DNA from: Vicia villosa
Taxonomy: Eukaryota > Streptophyta > Magnoliopsida > Fabales > Fabaceae
DNA: 64,000 nucleotides
Direction of reading: 5' to 3'
NCBI RefSeq assembly: GCF_029867415.1
Contig: NC_081181.1
Coordinates: 71,706,144 to 71,770,143 of the forward strand
The number at the start of each line of letters is the position of its first letter. Positions within the stretch are counted from its first letter, which is position 1. This document shows, in pieces, positions 22,779 to 34,944 of this stretch. The notes beneath the pieces were generated by a model that was given only the letters and a program-made list of their open reading frames with translations, did not search any database and was not told the DNA's origin. A program made the translations under genes and the position numbers.

Positions 22779-24796
22779 CTGCTGGCAGAATGTGGTTTTT
22801 TTGCCTTTTTTATGCTTGTTTTGGCTTCCTTCTTCCTCCACTTCATTAATATCATTGGATCTAGGATGTTGATAGGTTTGAAAGGACCAAATCCATAATA
22901 TTAGATGAATGATATTAATGGTAGTGTGAGTTGATCTTACTTTATGCATTTTATCTTCTTCTTCTCCTTTTTTTCTTTTGATCGATGAAAGTCTTATTAC
23001 TTTGAGAATTCTTATGGATTCTTAGTAAAGACTAGATCGTTACCTATTTTCTTTTCGTGCGGTATTACTTTCGGAGAATGATCTACATATCATATCTCTC
23101 GCATGCATTAGCACATAAAGTTTTGACCGGCCTCGTTGTAGGGTGATTTCTACATAAATCACTTGGCGATCTGCTTAACATAGCGCAATATTTCGTGTCC
23201 CGAATAAAAAAGATCAAATATGGAAGAGAATTGTATGCGGTTGATTTATGACTTATGGAAATTTATCGTGTAGTCGCTATGATTTTATCAAGCTTCTGAT
23301 AAGTTTCCATTAACTTTAAATCCGAGTACATCCTTCACTCACCATCGATCTTCATTACTAACTTTGATAACATACTTGACAAGTTTCAAGATGGTTATCT
23401 TTAACATCTAACAATTGACTTTAATTTCCGCACTTTACTATACCGTTCTTTATATTTCTCGCTTTATTGCTTTATTTTATCATTTCATCACGTTTACATT
23501 CCGCTATTTTCTCTTTGTCCATTTGGACGCTATGTTTATGTTTCCGCTATTTTCTCTTTGTCCACTTGGACCATACTTTACTTTTATGCTAAAACACTAA
23601 TAAATAACAAAAATCTAAAAAACACCTAAGGCTCTCTTTTGGACTATTGGTTACTATCCCTAGCATTTTAAAGACTCGGACTTATGGACTTAGGACCTCT
23701 GGACTCTCATTCTGTTATTACGTTGTGATTGTTCTGTCTGTCTGGCATTAGATTGTTGTCTGTTTGTGTATGCAGGTAGTTCCTTGAAAGCCCTTGATGG
23801 TTAATTCCAAGGCATTGAGATAAGGATTTTACCCGAAAACAGCCGTTACTCTGCCCGATTTTTGTCAGAATTTTAATGTGCTTAATGCAAAGTGGTGCTA
23901 AGATAATAAGTTTCTCTGGATCCCCAAGTAATGTGTTGGTTTGGTATTGATAAATCCAAAGGATGGGAAATCTACCTTGACTCATAATGTCAAGTGTTGG
24001 CTTCTTCTTCGGTTAGATCGTTTCTTTCCTTAGCTTTTATTTTACGCAATAGGATAGCCTCTTCATCTCCTCCCCTTCTTTAATTTTCAAAATCTTCTCC
24101 CTTTTTCCAAAACATTCTTATGTTTGCAAACCTTTTCAAAACCTTTTCTTTAAAAAACATCTTTTGCCCTTAGTGGCCTTTTTCTTCAAAGTTTAGACAC
24201 CGTTAATTGTCGAAACGAGTGGTTATACCCCACGATTTTGAAATTGATTGATATAATGAGATCTTTTCCGCGTGAGAGAGCTAGTGGCATACTCGTTGAT
24301 TTTATCCGAGTTGGAGCCCTTCTTTCATTTGCGATGCAAAGAACTCGTTTGTTCTCATGCTCAAGATCAATGGCTGAGTATTTCTCTCCAACGACGATAA
24401 AGTGTTTATTCGTTTTTAAAACGTTTTCCCTTTTAAGCGGAACTACATTAGCTCTGACTTCTCCATTGCACCGAGGAGGTATGTAGGCACAAAGCTTAAC
24501 GCTTTGCCGAGCTTATTTTAAAAATAAAACAAACCCGTTTTTTAGCACACACGACACAGATTTTCAAAAAGGTTCCTGTGGAGTACCACAGATATGAGGG
24601 GTGCTTTAAACCTTCCCCTCATATAATCAACACCCGAACCTGAGTTCTCTTTCTTGTTTTAAAAACAAAACTTTGGGTTTTACGTTCTTTTCCCTTTTCC
24701 TTTGGAAATAATAAAAGCGCGGTGGCGACTTTCACTGAAATATTGATTCGAGTCATCCTATGGCTTCGACATCAGATTTTCCCCGCTACAGAAAAA

Positions 24797-24815
24797 TGGC
24801 GACTTCACTGGGGAC
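24797..24815 (+). promoter_or_regulatory. Ogre primer-binding site
   Basis: TGGCGACTTCACTGGGGAC lies six bases after the LTR end. Ogre elements are known to use a tRNA-Arg type site of this form. The same site recurs after LTR2 at 34500-34518. Confidence 0.85.
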
Positions 24816-25850
24816 TCCAGTTTTTAAGTGTGTTAAGCCTATTTTTGTTTATCTATGTGTTTTTATCTGTATATATTATTGTGTTCTTTGTTTGTTTATT
24901 TTCTTTTTTTTTCTTTTTGGTGCTCGATGGTTCCTCTGTGATGAGATAAAGTTCTAACCTGGACTTTGGTGAGTAACTTGAGATAGGAGGTGGTAAGACC
25001 AATAGCCGCATGTCAGGAGCAATCCTTAACATGAGCGTCATATGGTGGAACCCCAATCAGTGGAGGCCTCATGGAAGGTAGTATATGTTGTTACGAACTA
25101 TCGTAAGAATGTTATTACTTTCAATAGTGAGTGTCCGTAGAAGCTGAATGGCCTAGAACCCCTTTAACCCATCTAAGCCTTTTTAGGATGTAGCGCAGAA
25201 ACAAGATCAAGTACCAATTTGAGCTTGTTGTCATGCGATACTACGCTCAGACGAGGTCTTTTTAGGCATATTATTGGCGACCATGAGCAATTGTGCGTGC
25301 CGGTAATATCCGATAGAAGATTGAAAACTCTGGGAACCTTTGTAGAACCCGTTCGGCAGGTACAAAATTCCCTAGATCACACCTTTTGGGATGGGTAGAC
25401 CCATGGCTCCATGCTCGTGACGTCGAACCTTTGAACTATGATCTTATGTGACCTTGCATGCTCTTGATTGTGGTTGATGCATAAACCATGCATTCATGCA
25501 TCCATGAAAACTCTTTTTCTTTTGATTTTCAAGGAACTTAGAGGTCTTTCCTTGTAAATATCATAATTTTCATCAAACTCAATGGATCTTGGGTGTTGAT
25601 GAGGTGAAAATTCTAATCCACCAAAATGGATGATTGATTTTGATGATAACTTAATCAAAGCTTTAGTCCAATGTTTGAGTGTTTACAAGTTAATATCTTA
25701 AGTTCCTTGAAACTCAAAAATTAAAATAAAAAACAAATCATCTGCATTGCATGCATCATTCTGCATTTGGTCCTGCTTTCTAAAGAAGTTTTCCAGAGCC
25801 TTATTTCCTTTCTCTTGGTATCATCAGTACAACACTCGTGCTAAGAAGAA

Positions 25851-26606
25851 ATGGAAAGCATTAAACAAGAGATTTGTGAACTCCGCGAAGAGGTGATTAC
25901 TTTGAAGGCTGGTATGGAGCATCTGACTACTCTGGTTGAGGCTCTAGTTGTTGCCCAAGTTAATCCTCCTATGATGGAAGAAAGGATGGAAAAGGTCTTT
26001 CTTGAAACTCTAAACTCATCCTTTCCTAAGGGGATAGTAGTCCATACACCTACTGACTCCCGTGGAGAGGTGGATATGAATGCGCTTCTACAAAAAGATG
26101 TCCGAAAGGAATGTTTTCTTGAAGAAGGTAACTCAGTTGGTAGTGTGAAGAAGTTTGGTAATGACTTTTCAAAGAAGAGAATCAGGGGAGGAAACAATCA
26201 TCATCAACATCAGCATGTTTCCCATGTCATTCCTGTATCCAATTCAGTTCATGCAATTCCAGATTATCAGCAGAGTACTCGTCAACGAGCTCCTCCACTG
26301 AATGAGCAAAATCAATCTCGAAAGCCTAATTTTGATCCTATCCCTATGACCTACGCAGAATTGTTCCCTACTCTAATTCATAAGAATTTGGTTCAGACAA
26401 GGTCACCACCTCCAATTCCAGAGAAGATTCCATGGTGGTACAATGCTGATGTTACTTGTGCTTTTCATCAGGATGCTCCCGGACACAGTTTAGAGGATTG
26501 TTGGGCTCTAAAGGTTGAAGTTCAAAGATTGACTCGTGCTGGTATTTTGGCTTTCCGAGACATTGGCCCTAATGTTCAAAACAATCCCTTGCCAAAGCAT
26601 GAATGA
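25851..26606 (+). CDS. gag: shortened gag of the non-autonomous Ogre element
   Basis: A 251-codon intact frame starting ATG at 25851. The N-terminal ~35 residues form a predicted coiled coil (ELREEVITLKAGMEHLTTL). The middle is basic and His/Gln-rich (GGNNHHQHQHV). The C-terminal ~100 residues match the end of Ogre-type gag: PIPMTYAELFPTLIHKNL, PEKIPWWYN, then a knuckle-like CAFHQDAPGHSLEDC, ALKVEVQRL and NPLPKHE at the end. The large central capsid part of a full Ogre gag is missing, so this looks like an internal deletion that joined the two ends in frame. No protease or polymerase follows. The protein could still bind RNA or gag partners in trans; this is inference. It is the only convincing open frame in the concatemer. 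Confidence 0.8.
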   Translation: MESIKQEICELREEVITLKAGMEHLTTLVEALVVAQVNPPMMEERMEKVFLETLNSSFPKGIVVHTPTDSRGEVDMNALLQKDVRKECFLEEGNSVGSVKKFGNDFSKKRIRGGNNHHQHQHVSHVIPVSNSVHAIPDYQQSTRQRAPPLNEQNQSRKPNFDPIPMTYAELFPTLIHKNLVQTRSPPPIPEKIPWWYNADVTCAFHQDAPGHSLEDCWALKVEVQRLTRAGILAFRDIGPNVQNNPLPKHE

Positions 26607-29160
26607 AGATCTATTAGTGGCAGCCATGAAGTTTGAAAGATGTTTCCTTCAGCACAAACCCAGATAAAAATAGCCTTCTCAATTTTTTTAGTATTCTTAC
26701 TGTTTGTTCATTTGTAATACTTCTTGTTTTTCAATGCATTTTTTGCATGTAGAAACTTGTTTATTTTTTAATGTTAATGCTAATGCAATGATAATGTTTG
26801 TCTTGAAGTAATCCATTCGTTTCACTCATGTTTATTTGTTTTTATGCATTATGATACCAATTGCTTTTGCCAAACTCTTGCTTATGCAAAGATTGGAGGG
26901 AGGATGATGATCTGAAAACGCAAAATTTCTGGTTGTATGCTTTTGAATAAAACCCTGTTGATGATGTACAAGCATTGTTTCAAATTCCCAAACACCGAAG
27001 ATATAAGGAAGATAATCCCTTGTTAACCCCTTTGAGCCTTGAAGTAGGAGTTTCTTTTCTAAACGAAAAAACCCTAAATTTTAACCTGGGGCAGGGTAGT
27101 GTTCAGTTGATTTGACCAAGTGTTCAGATTTCAAAAAGGATTGTGCATCCAAGGGTCAAATAAGTCATATCCACATCAAAGGTTGGATTATGTGTAACCA
27201 CAATGGTTATCCATCGCACATCAAAGGTTGGAAAATGTGAAACCACAATGGTTATCCTCCATCCACCAAGGAATGAGGCAGTCACAACCCTCCCAACAAG
27301 TCAAGACAAAGTCAATGTCACACGATTTGTTCAAATCAAAAGAACAAAAAGGAAAGAAAAAAGAAAGAAGAAAAAAGCTCGCTAAGTCAAAAACTTGAAA
27401 ACAAGTGACTTAGGCAAAAGTTAGAGCATCCCGCTGGACGACCAATTCAAAAGAATCAGTCCAGGCAAAAGTTAGGGAAATAAATAAAAAAAAAGAGAAA
27501 AGAGTGAAAAGTGAAAAGAAAGGACTACAAAGCAAAAGTCCTAAAAAATGAACAAATCTGTGTGAATACAAAAACGAAGACAAAAAGAGGTGACTGCTAC
27601 TCCCAAGAAAGTTTCATTGGATCTTTAATGGCATAAAATCCTTTTGAGAGATGAATACTCATGTTGAATTAACTGAACATAGGACTGGAGAACATCACGA
27701 AGTTGGGGTGGGCTAAATAAACTTTGAGCCTAAAAATCTTTTTTTCTGAAAACCGTGAACCAGGCCAAGTTACAACCCTTAAAAGTCCTAATTGAAGCAG
27801 GGTTTATTTTGAAAGCATACTTAAAACAAGAAAGCGTTCCTGACTCCTATCGGTTATGCTGAAAACTTGTGTTGGTATCATATGCATACAAAAATCAATG
27901 TCATTCCTTAACCAGTGATTCGTTCACAAGGTTTTGTGACATCCTTTCAATAAAACTTCAAGACTTACATAATTGTTGCATTTTCATTATCATTCTCAGA
28001 ATAAACATTTTTTCTGCTTGTAAACATTTGTTTGACATCCAGGAAGTTTACATCTGATCATCAGTAGAAAACTAAAACATTGCCAGGGGCATGTTGTTTT
28101 CCCAGTATAATGCTTTTGCAAGTTTGATTACCATCATGGGGCAAAGCTTGAAGACTTTGTCGAGTAAAAGAATGTGCCAAGTTTAGTCAATCTGGGGCAG
28201 CTACGTCGAGATTTGACAAATCTCTCCAAAAATCTGTTGATCTGGGGCAGATTATTCCAAGTCTTCATGATGCCAAGGATCTCTATGAACCTTTTTGAGA
28301 TAGTTTCCTTTCATAGACCATGTAGTCTGGGGCAAGTTGTAAATCAGAAGTTACCTTGATCACCTCATTAGCTTGAAGTACAAAGGTTGTTTCCATGATC
28401 AATCCAGAGTATGTCACTCTCTACTAAGAAGTTTTGAGACAACGGTTGACTGTTGGGTTTTCTTTCTCACCTTGTGTTGAGTTTTGAACTAAAATCCCCC
28501 GCATGTTAACTTGTTTGCTTTGATGTTAACTTCTTAGTTCCTCTGCAAGTTCGGAATGGTGATTTTCTTCAAAGAAATTCTCTCTGATTCCCCATAATAG
28601 AGCTTGATGTGTTGTCCAATCTTTTTGATAAGAAGAAGATGATCTGTAAATTCCTTGCAGAGATTGATAATCCCCACTGAGTTTGGTCCTCGTGGAAGAA
28701 TTTTGCTTCGGTGTTCCTCCTCAGCTCACTTGTCAGGATGGAATTAATCCCCAGTTGAGTTTATTCCTCAAGGGGCAAAGCTTTGTTTGGCCGTTTCTAT
28801 CCAGTTTGTTCTTGGAGTTGAACTTTGGTCTCTTACAATACTATTTTGAACCTCTCTAGGCTGGGAAATCTAGATAGAGAAGGCATTTATTTTGCACCTA
28901 TTGAGGATTCTTCTTTCCTCAACAATGGAAAATTCATTTGTGATTGATGTTCTTATCAGATATTGAAAGGCTTATTTTCCAGCAGCGATGTGCTTGAAAG
29001 CAAGGGGCAGGTTTTGACTTTAAGCAACTTATGTTATCTCTTCATGTTTTGGTTGACAATAAATTGAAGCCTCTTTATTTGAACAAGTTTGTACGTCTCC
29101 ACACATCAATCTTATCTTCACAGCAAGTGATAATCTCTCAGGCTTTATGAACTTCTTGAT
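26607..29160 (+). other. Ogre internal non-coding region
   Basis: About 2.5 kb without a convincing gene where protease-reverse transcriptase-integrase would be expected. It contains a purine-rich stretch (27340-27600), three TCTGGGGCA words (28192, 28245, 28329) and a two-unit repeat (27168-27262) in which CACAT/ATGTG and AACCA/TGGTT form small hairpins. Confidence 0.6.
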
Positions 29161-29452
29161 TCCAAATGGAAGAAGCTCAGTAAATGGTAAGTCGCTTCAG
29201 TGTAAGTGACAGTTTGCATCCAAGTGGAAGAAGCTCAGCAAATGGTAAGTCGCTTCAGTGTAAGTGACAGTTTGCATCCAAGTGGAAGAAGCTCAGCAAA
29301 TGGTAAGTCGCTTCAGTGTAAGTGACAATTTGCATCCAAGTGGAAGAAGCTCAGCAAATGGTAAGTCTCTTCAGTGTAAGTGACAGTTTGCATCCAAATG
29401 GAAGAAGCTCAGCAAATGGTAAGTCCCTTCATCAGAAGTGACAGTTTGCATC
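29161..29452 (+). repeat. tandem repeat, 58-bp unit x5
   Basis: Units start near 29161, 29219, 29277, 29335 and 29393. Most contain GTCGCTT-CAGTGT-AAGTGAC, a 7-bp stem with one G.T pair. The last unit reads GTCCCTT-CATCAG-AAGTGAC. Confidence 0.9.
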
Positions 29453-29530
29453 CAGTTCCTTTTCTCAAGCCATGTCCTTGATTAAAGAAGAAGTTGATCC
29501 CTATTCTTAGCGGCAACTTATTATTCTCAG

Positions 29531-29920
29531 CAGCTTATCGTCAACCATTGAGGCGGTAATTCAATTTTCTTCTACCTTCAACTATTGAGTTGGTAGTTTA
29601 TCGTCAACCATTGAGGCGGTAATTCAATTTTCTTCTACCTTCAACTATTGAGTTGGTAGTTTATCGTCAACCATTGAGGCGGTAATTGAATTTTCTTCTA
29701 CCTTCAACTATTGAGTTGGTAGTTTATCGTCAACCATTGAGGCGGTAATTGAATTTTCTTCTACCTTCAACTATTGAGTTGGTAGTTTATCGTCAACCAT
29801 TGAGGCGGTAATTCAATTTTCTTCTACCTTCAACCATTGAGTTGGTAGCTTATCGTCAACTATTGGGGCGGTGATTCGATTTTCTTCTACCTTCAACTAT
29901 TGAGTTGGTAGCTTATCGTC
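29531..29920 (+). repeat. tandem repeat, 63-bp unit x6
   Basis: Each unit has two hairpin-forming parts: TTATCG...CGGTAA around CAACCATTGAGG, and TACC...GGTA around TTCAACTATTGAGTT. The period is exactly 63 bp at the units checked (29535, 29598). Confidence 0.9.
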
Positions 29921-29934
29921 AATGGAACGGCGGT

Positions 29935-30800
29935 GTATCTGTTTCTACCTCCAGTGGTACGTTGGTAGTTCACCTCCAGTGGAACGTGGGTGTATTTTGT
30001 TATCTTCATCGTCAGTGGTACGTCGATGCATTTTTCTTCAATACCTTCAGTGGAACGTTGGTATGTGTTATCGTTAGTGGTACGGCGATACATCTCTTTC
30101 TACCTCCAGTGGGACGTTGGTAGTTCACCTTCAGTGGAACGTTGGTGTATTTTGTTATCTTCATCGTCAGTGGTACGTCGATGTATTTCTCTTCAATACC
30201 TTCAGTGGAACGTTGGTATGTGTTATCGTTAGTGGTACGGCGATACATCTCTTTCTACCTCCAGTGGTACGTTGGTAGTTCACCTTCAGTGGAACGTGGG
30301 TGTATTTTGTTATCTTCATAGTCAGTGGTACGTCGATGCATTTTTCTTCAATACCTTCAGTGGAACGTTGGTATGTGTTATCGTTAGTGGTACGGCGATA
30401 CATCTCTTTCTACCTCCAGTGGGACGTTGGTAGTTCACCTTGAGTGGAACGTTGGTGATCTTCATCGTTAGTGGTACGTCGATGCAGTTTTCTTCAATAC
30501 CTTCAGTGGAACGTTGGTATGTGTTATCGTTAGTGGTACGACGGTACATCTCTTTCATCGTCAGTGGTACGTCGATGAATTATCTCTTTTTATATCATCA
30601 GTGGTACGGTGGTATATCTCTTCAATACCTTCAGTGGAACGTTGGTATGTGTTATCGTTAGTGGTACGGCGATACATCTCTTTCTACCTCCAGTGGTACG
30701 TTGGTAGTTCACCTTCAGTGGAACGTGGGTGTATTTTGTTATCTTCATCGTCATCGGTACGTCGATGCATTTCTATTCATATCATCAGTGGAACGATGGT
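29935..30800 (+). repeat. higher-order hairpin array, 155-bp period
   Basis: About 28 copies of the core AGTGG(T/A/G)ACG (a few diverged). The first three 155-bp units start at 29945, 30100 and 30255, and a fourth starts at 30410 before the order degrades. Each core is flanked by short complementary arms that differ between subunits: CTACC/GGTAG, CACC/GGTG, CATCG/CGATG, ATACC/GGTAT, TATCG/CGATA. Open frames here are by-products of the repeats. Confidence 0.92.
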
Positions 30801-31227
30801 GTGTTCTCTGTTAACGAAGGATAGGTATTCTGATTCCCCAGTGAAAGAGGATGCATATTTCTCATCCCCAGTGAAAGAGGATGTCCCTTTTTCTCACCCC
30901 TAGTGAAAGATGATGCTTTGACCTCTCTGGTGCGAAATGCTTTCCTCAGTGAAGTGCCTTTCCTTAGCAAAGTTTCATCTCTCCAACAGATCCTTATCTT
31001 CCCCAGTGGAATTCTTCCCACAAAGACATTTTGTGTTCCCAGTGGATTTCCTTTGCATCCCCAGTGTTGCTATGCTTCATCATCATCATATTCATTCATT
31101 AAACCTTTGCATTGCATCTTAGGATCAAAAATTGTGTGTTTTATATATTTAAGTCTCTTCAATCTCGTCAAAACGAAGATTTGCAATCATCGTACCTCCG
31201 GATCGAAGAAACTTAAACAGGGGCATC
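30801..31227 (+). other. Ogre 3' end: CCCAGTG motifs and polypurine tract
   Basis: Short modules CATCC-CCAGTGAAAGA-GGATG (30863-30883) and further CCCAGTGG words continue the hairpin theme. The region ends with the polypurine tract AAACAGGGGCATC (31215-31227) directly before LTR2. Confidence 0.8.
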
Positions 31228-34200
31228 TGTCATACCCCAATTTTTGACCCTAAGATCATATATCATTCATATCCCAATCATTAATCAAGAGCTTCACTTG
31301 GAAGTTTTGTTTGTGGTGTTGCACTCACCTCATCAATAAGAGGGACCGTCAAGCACCAATGATTGTTTATCTTGTATGCATATTATACTAACCCAAATAC
31401 CAAAAATATTGCTTTGTTTCTTTGTAGGCTTTTGTTTTGTAGGTACCAAGCCAAGACATGCAATAAACAAGGCATTTTCCACATTTTGGACTGATGAAAT
31501 CGATTTCCCTCTTGGGTAAATCGATTTCCCTACAGCAATTTTCAACAAAATCACATTCTGAACATCATGAAATCGATTTCCCTCCTGGGTAAATCGATTT
31601 CCCTAGTGTATTTTGCGCCAAATACTCTTCTGGAACAGAGTGAAATCGATTTCACTCCTGGGGGAAATCGATTTCCTTAAGGCGAAATTCAAAAAAAATA
31701 GAGAGGGAAGCTTGATTTGATTTTGGCACCTATTTTCTTTGACCATTTTTGTCATTTTACCAATTTTCCACCTCACCAAAATAATTCCCTTCATTAATTC
31801 CATTTTAACCTCATTTTACCATTTTTTACCATTTAAATGCCACTTTAATCACAAATTAAACACAAGTTAATTAACCAAGAGCAAATGACCAAATTGCCAC
31901 TACTCTTGCTCTCATCCTATAAATAGAGGCCACTACTCTCTCATTTCTCAAGCTTGGAGAGCCAAAAAATTGCTTGCAAATTCATTTCTCACCCTTTCCA
32001 AAACCCTCACCCAAAGTTCATTTTCATAAGATTAGTGAGATTCACATTGAATCTTGCTAATTTTGAACTAAACCTCCTACATTTCTCTCTTTTCTTTGGT
32101 TGTTCATCTCCAAATTTGAAGGATCTATACACTTTGTGCTTGCTCTTGAAGCTACTCCAAGACTTTTGTTCAAGAAGTGGTAATTTGCTAGATCCATGAT
32201 GTAGATCTATATTGCTTGTGTTCAATGCATCTTTGATGCTATATTGATGATATTTGCTGGTTTTGTGATGGAAATTTCGTGCTCAAGTTGATGTGTGATC
32301 ATAAGGTGTTTGTATATTTGTTCAAATCAAGTTTCATGCCTTTAAATGCTGTTTTTGCTGAAATTTACACTGAGGAAATCGATTTCCTTAAGGCTGAAAT
32401 CGATTTCCTGCTGAACGTAACCTGTTTTTTTTTGAAAACTGCACTATGGAAATCGATTTCCCCCTGAGTGAAATCGATTTCCTGCTGGCAAAATGTGGTT
32501 TTTTTGCCTTTTTTATGCTTGTTTTGGCTTCCTTCTTCCTCCACTTCATTAATATCATTGGATCTAGGATGTTGATAGGTTTGAAAGGACCAAATCCATA
32601 ATATTAGATGAATGATATTAATGGTAGTGTGAGTTGATCTTACTTTATGCATTTTATCTTCTTCTTCTCCTTTTTTTCTTTTGATCGATGAAAGTCTTAT
32701 TACTTTGAGAATTCTTATGGATTCTTAGTAAAGACTAGATCGTTACCTATTTTCTTTTCGTGCGGTATTACTTTCGGAGAATGATCTACATATCATTTCT
32801 CTCGCATGCATTAGCACATAAAGTTTTGACCGGCCTCGTTGTAGGGTGATTTCTACATAAATCACTTGGCGATCTGCTTAACATAGCGCAATATTTCGTG
32901 TCCCGAATAAAAAAGATCAAATATGGAAGAGAATTGTATGCGGTTGATTTATGACTTATGGAAATTTATCGTGTAGTCGCTATGATTTTATCAAGCTTCT
33001 GATAAGTTTCCATTAACTTTAAATCCGAGTACATCCTTCACTCACCATCGATCTTCATTACTAACTTTGATAACATACTTGACAAGTTTCAAGATGGTTA
33101 TCTTTAACATCTAACAATTGACTTTAATTTCCGCACTTTACTATACCGTTCTTTATATTTCTCGCTTTATTGCTTTATTTTATCATTTCATCACGTTTAC
33201 ATTCCGCTATTTTCTCTTTGTCCATTTGGACGCTATGTTTATGTTTCCGCTATTTTCTCTTTGTCCACTTGGACCATACTTTACTTTTATGCTAAAACAC
33301 TAATAAATAACAAAAATCTAAAAAACACCTAAGGCTCTCTTTTGGACTATTGGTTATTATCCCTAGCATTTTGGAGACTCGGACTTATGGACTTAGGACC
33401 TATGGACTCTCATTCTGTTATTACGTTGTGATTGTTCTGTCTGTCTGGCATTGGATTGTTGTCTGTTTGTGTATGCAGGTATTTCTTTGAAAGCCCTTGA
33501 TGGTTAATTCCAAGGCATTGAGATAAGGATTTTACCCGAAAACAGCCGTTACTCTGCCCGATTTTCGTCAGAATTTTAATGTGCTTAATGCAAAGTGGTG
33601 CTAAGATAATAAGTTTCTCTGGATCCCCAAGTAATGTGTTGGTTTGGTATTGATAAATCCAAAGGATGGGAAATCTACCTTGACTCATAATGTCAAGTGT
33701 TGGCTTCTTCTTCGGTTAGATCGTTTCTTTCCTTAGCTTTTATTTTACGCAATAGGATAGCCTCTTCATCTCCTCCCCTTCTTTAATTTTCAAAATCTTC
33801 TCCCTTTTTCCAAAACATTCTTATGTTTGCAAACCTTTTCAAAACCTTTTCTTTAAAAAACATCTTTTGCCCTTAGTGGCCTTTTTCTTCAAAGTTTAGA
33901 CACCGTTAATTGTCGAAACGAGTGGTTATACCCCACGATTTTGAAATTGATTGATATAATGAGATCTTTTCCGCGTGAGAGAGCTAGTGGCATACTCGTT
34001 GATTTTATCCGAGTTGGAGCCCTTCTTTCATTTGCGATGCAAAGAACTCGTTTGTTCTCATGCTCAAGATCAATGGCTGAGTATTTCTCTCCAACGACGA
34101 TAAAGTATTTATTCGTTTTTAAAACGTTTTCCCTTTTAAGCGGAACTACATTAGCTCTGACTTCTCCATTGCACCGAGGAGGTATGTAGGCACAAAGCTT

Positions 34201-34493
34201 AACGCTTTGCCGAGCTTATTTTAAAAATAAAACAAACCCGTTTTTTAGCACACACGACACAGATTTTCAAAAAGGTTCCTGTGGAGTACCACAGATATGA
34301 GGGGTGCTTTAAACCTTCCCCTCATATAATCAACACCCGAACCTGAGTTCTCTTTCTTGTTTTAAAAACAAAACTTTGGGTTTTACGTTCTTTTCCCTTT
34401 TCCTTTGGAAATAATAAAAGCGCGGTGGCGACTTTCACTGAAATATTGATTCGAGTCATCCTATGGCTTCGACATCAGATTTTCCCCGCTACA
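31228..34493 (+). repeat. Ogre LTR2
   Basis: 3266 bp, a near-identical copy of LTR1, with TATA box TATAAATA at 31918-31925 and the palindrome pairs at 31496-32481. It is followed again by the primer site (34500-34518). Confidence 0.92.
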
Positions 34494-34944
34494 GAAAAAT
34501 GGCGACTTCACTGGGGACTCCAGTTTTTAAGTGTGTTAAGCCTATTTTTGTTTATCTATGTGTTTTTATCTGTATATATTATTGTGTGCTTTGTTTGTTT
34601 ATTTTCTTTTTTTTCTTTTTGGTGCTCGATGGTTCCTCTGTGATGAGATAAAGTTCTAACCTGGACTTTGGTGAGTAACTTGAGATAGGAGGTGGTAAGA
34701 CCAATAGCCGCATGTCAGGAGCAATCCTTAACATGAGCGTCATATGGTGGAACCCCAATCAGTGGAGGCCTCATGGAAGGTAGTATATGTTGTTACGAAC
34801 TATCGTAAGAATGTTATTACTTTCAATAGTGAGTGTCTGTAGAAGCTGAATGGCCTAGAACCCCTTTAACCCATCTAAGCCTTTTTAGGATGTAGCGCAG
34901 AAACAAGATCAAGTACCAATTTGAGCTTGTTGTCATTCAGACTT
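34494..34944 (+). other. truncated 5' internal segment of a further Ogre copy
   Basis: Matches 24791-25230 after LTR1, then breaks off at about 34936. A few unmatched bases precede the LTR end remnant. Confidence 0.85.

Larger units (their letters stand above)
21525..24790 (+). repeat. Ogre LTR1
   Basis: 3266 bp, TGTCATACCCCAATTTTTG...TTTTCCCCGCTACA, preceded by a polypurine tract and followed by the primer site. It carries a TATA box at 22215 and ten AAATCGATTT-type palindromes in five pairs. Short open frames inside it repeat in LTR2 and are not genes. Confidence 0.92.

Noticed and set aside
27203..27385. 60-codon basic frame in the Ogre internal region
   Set aside because: The composition reflects an A-rich tract; no motif, no conserved neighbour.
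29893..30903. Overlapping open frames on both strands in the hairpin array
   Set aside because: The frames recur with the 155-bp period and arise because repeat units lack stops; they have no gene-like composition or family resemblance.
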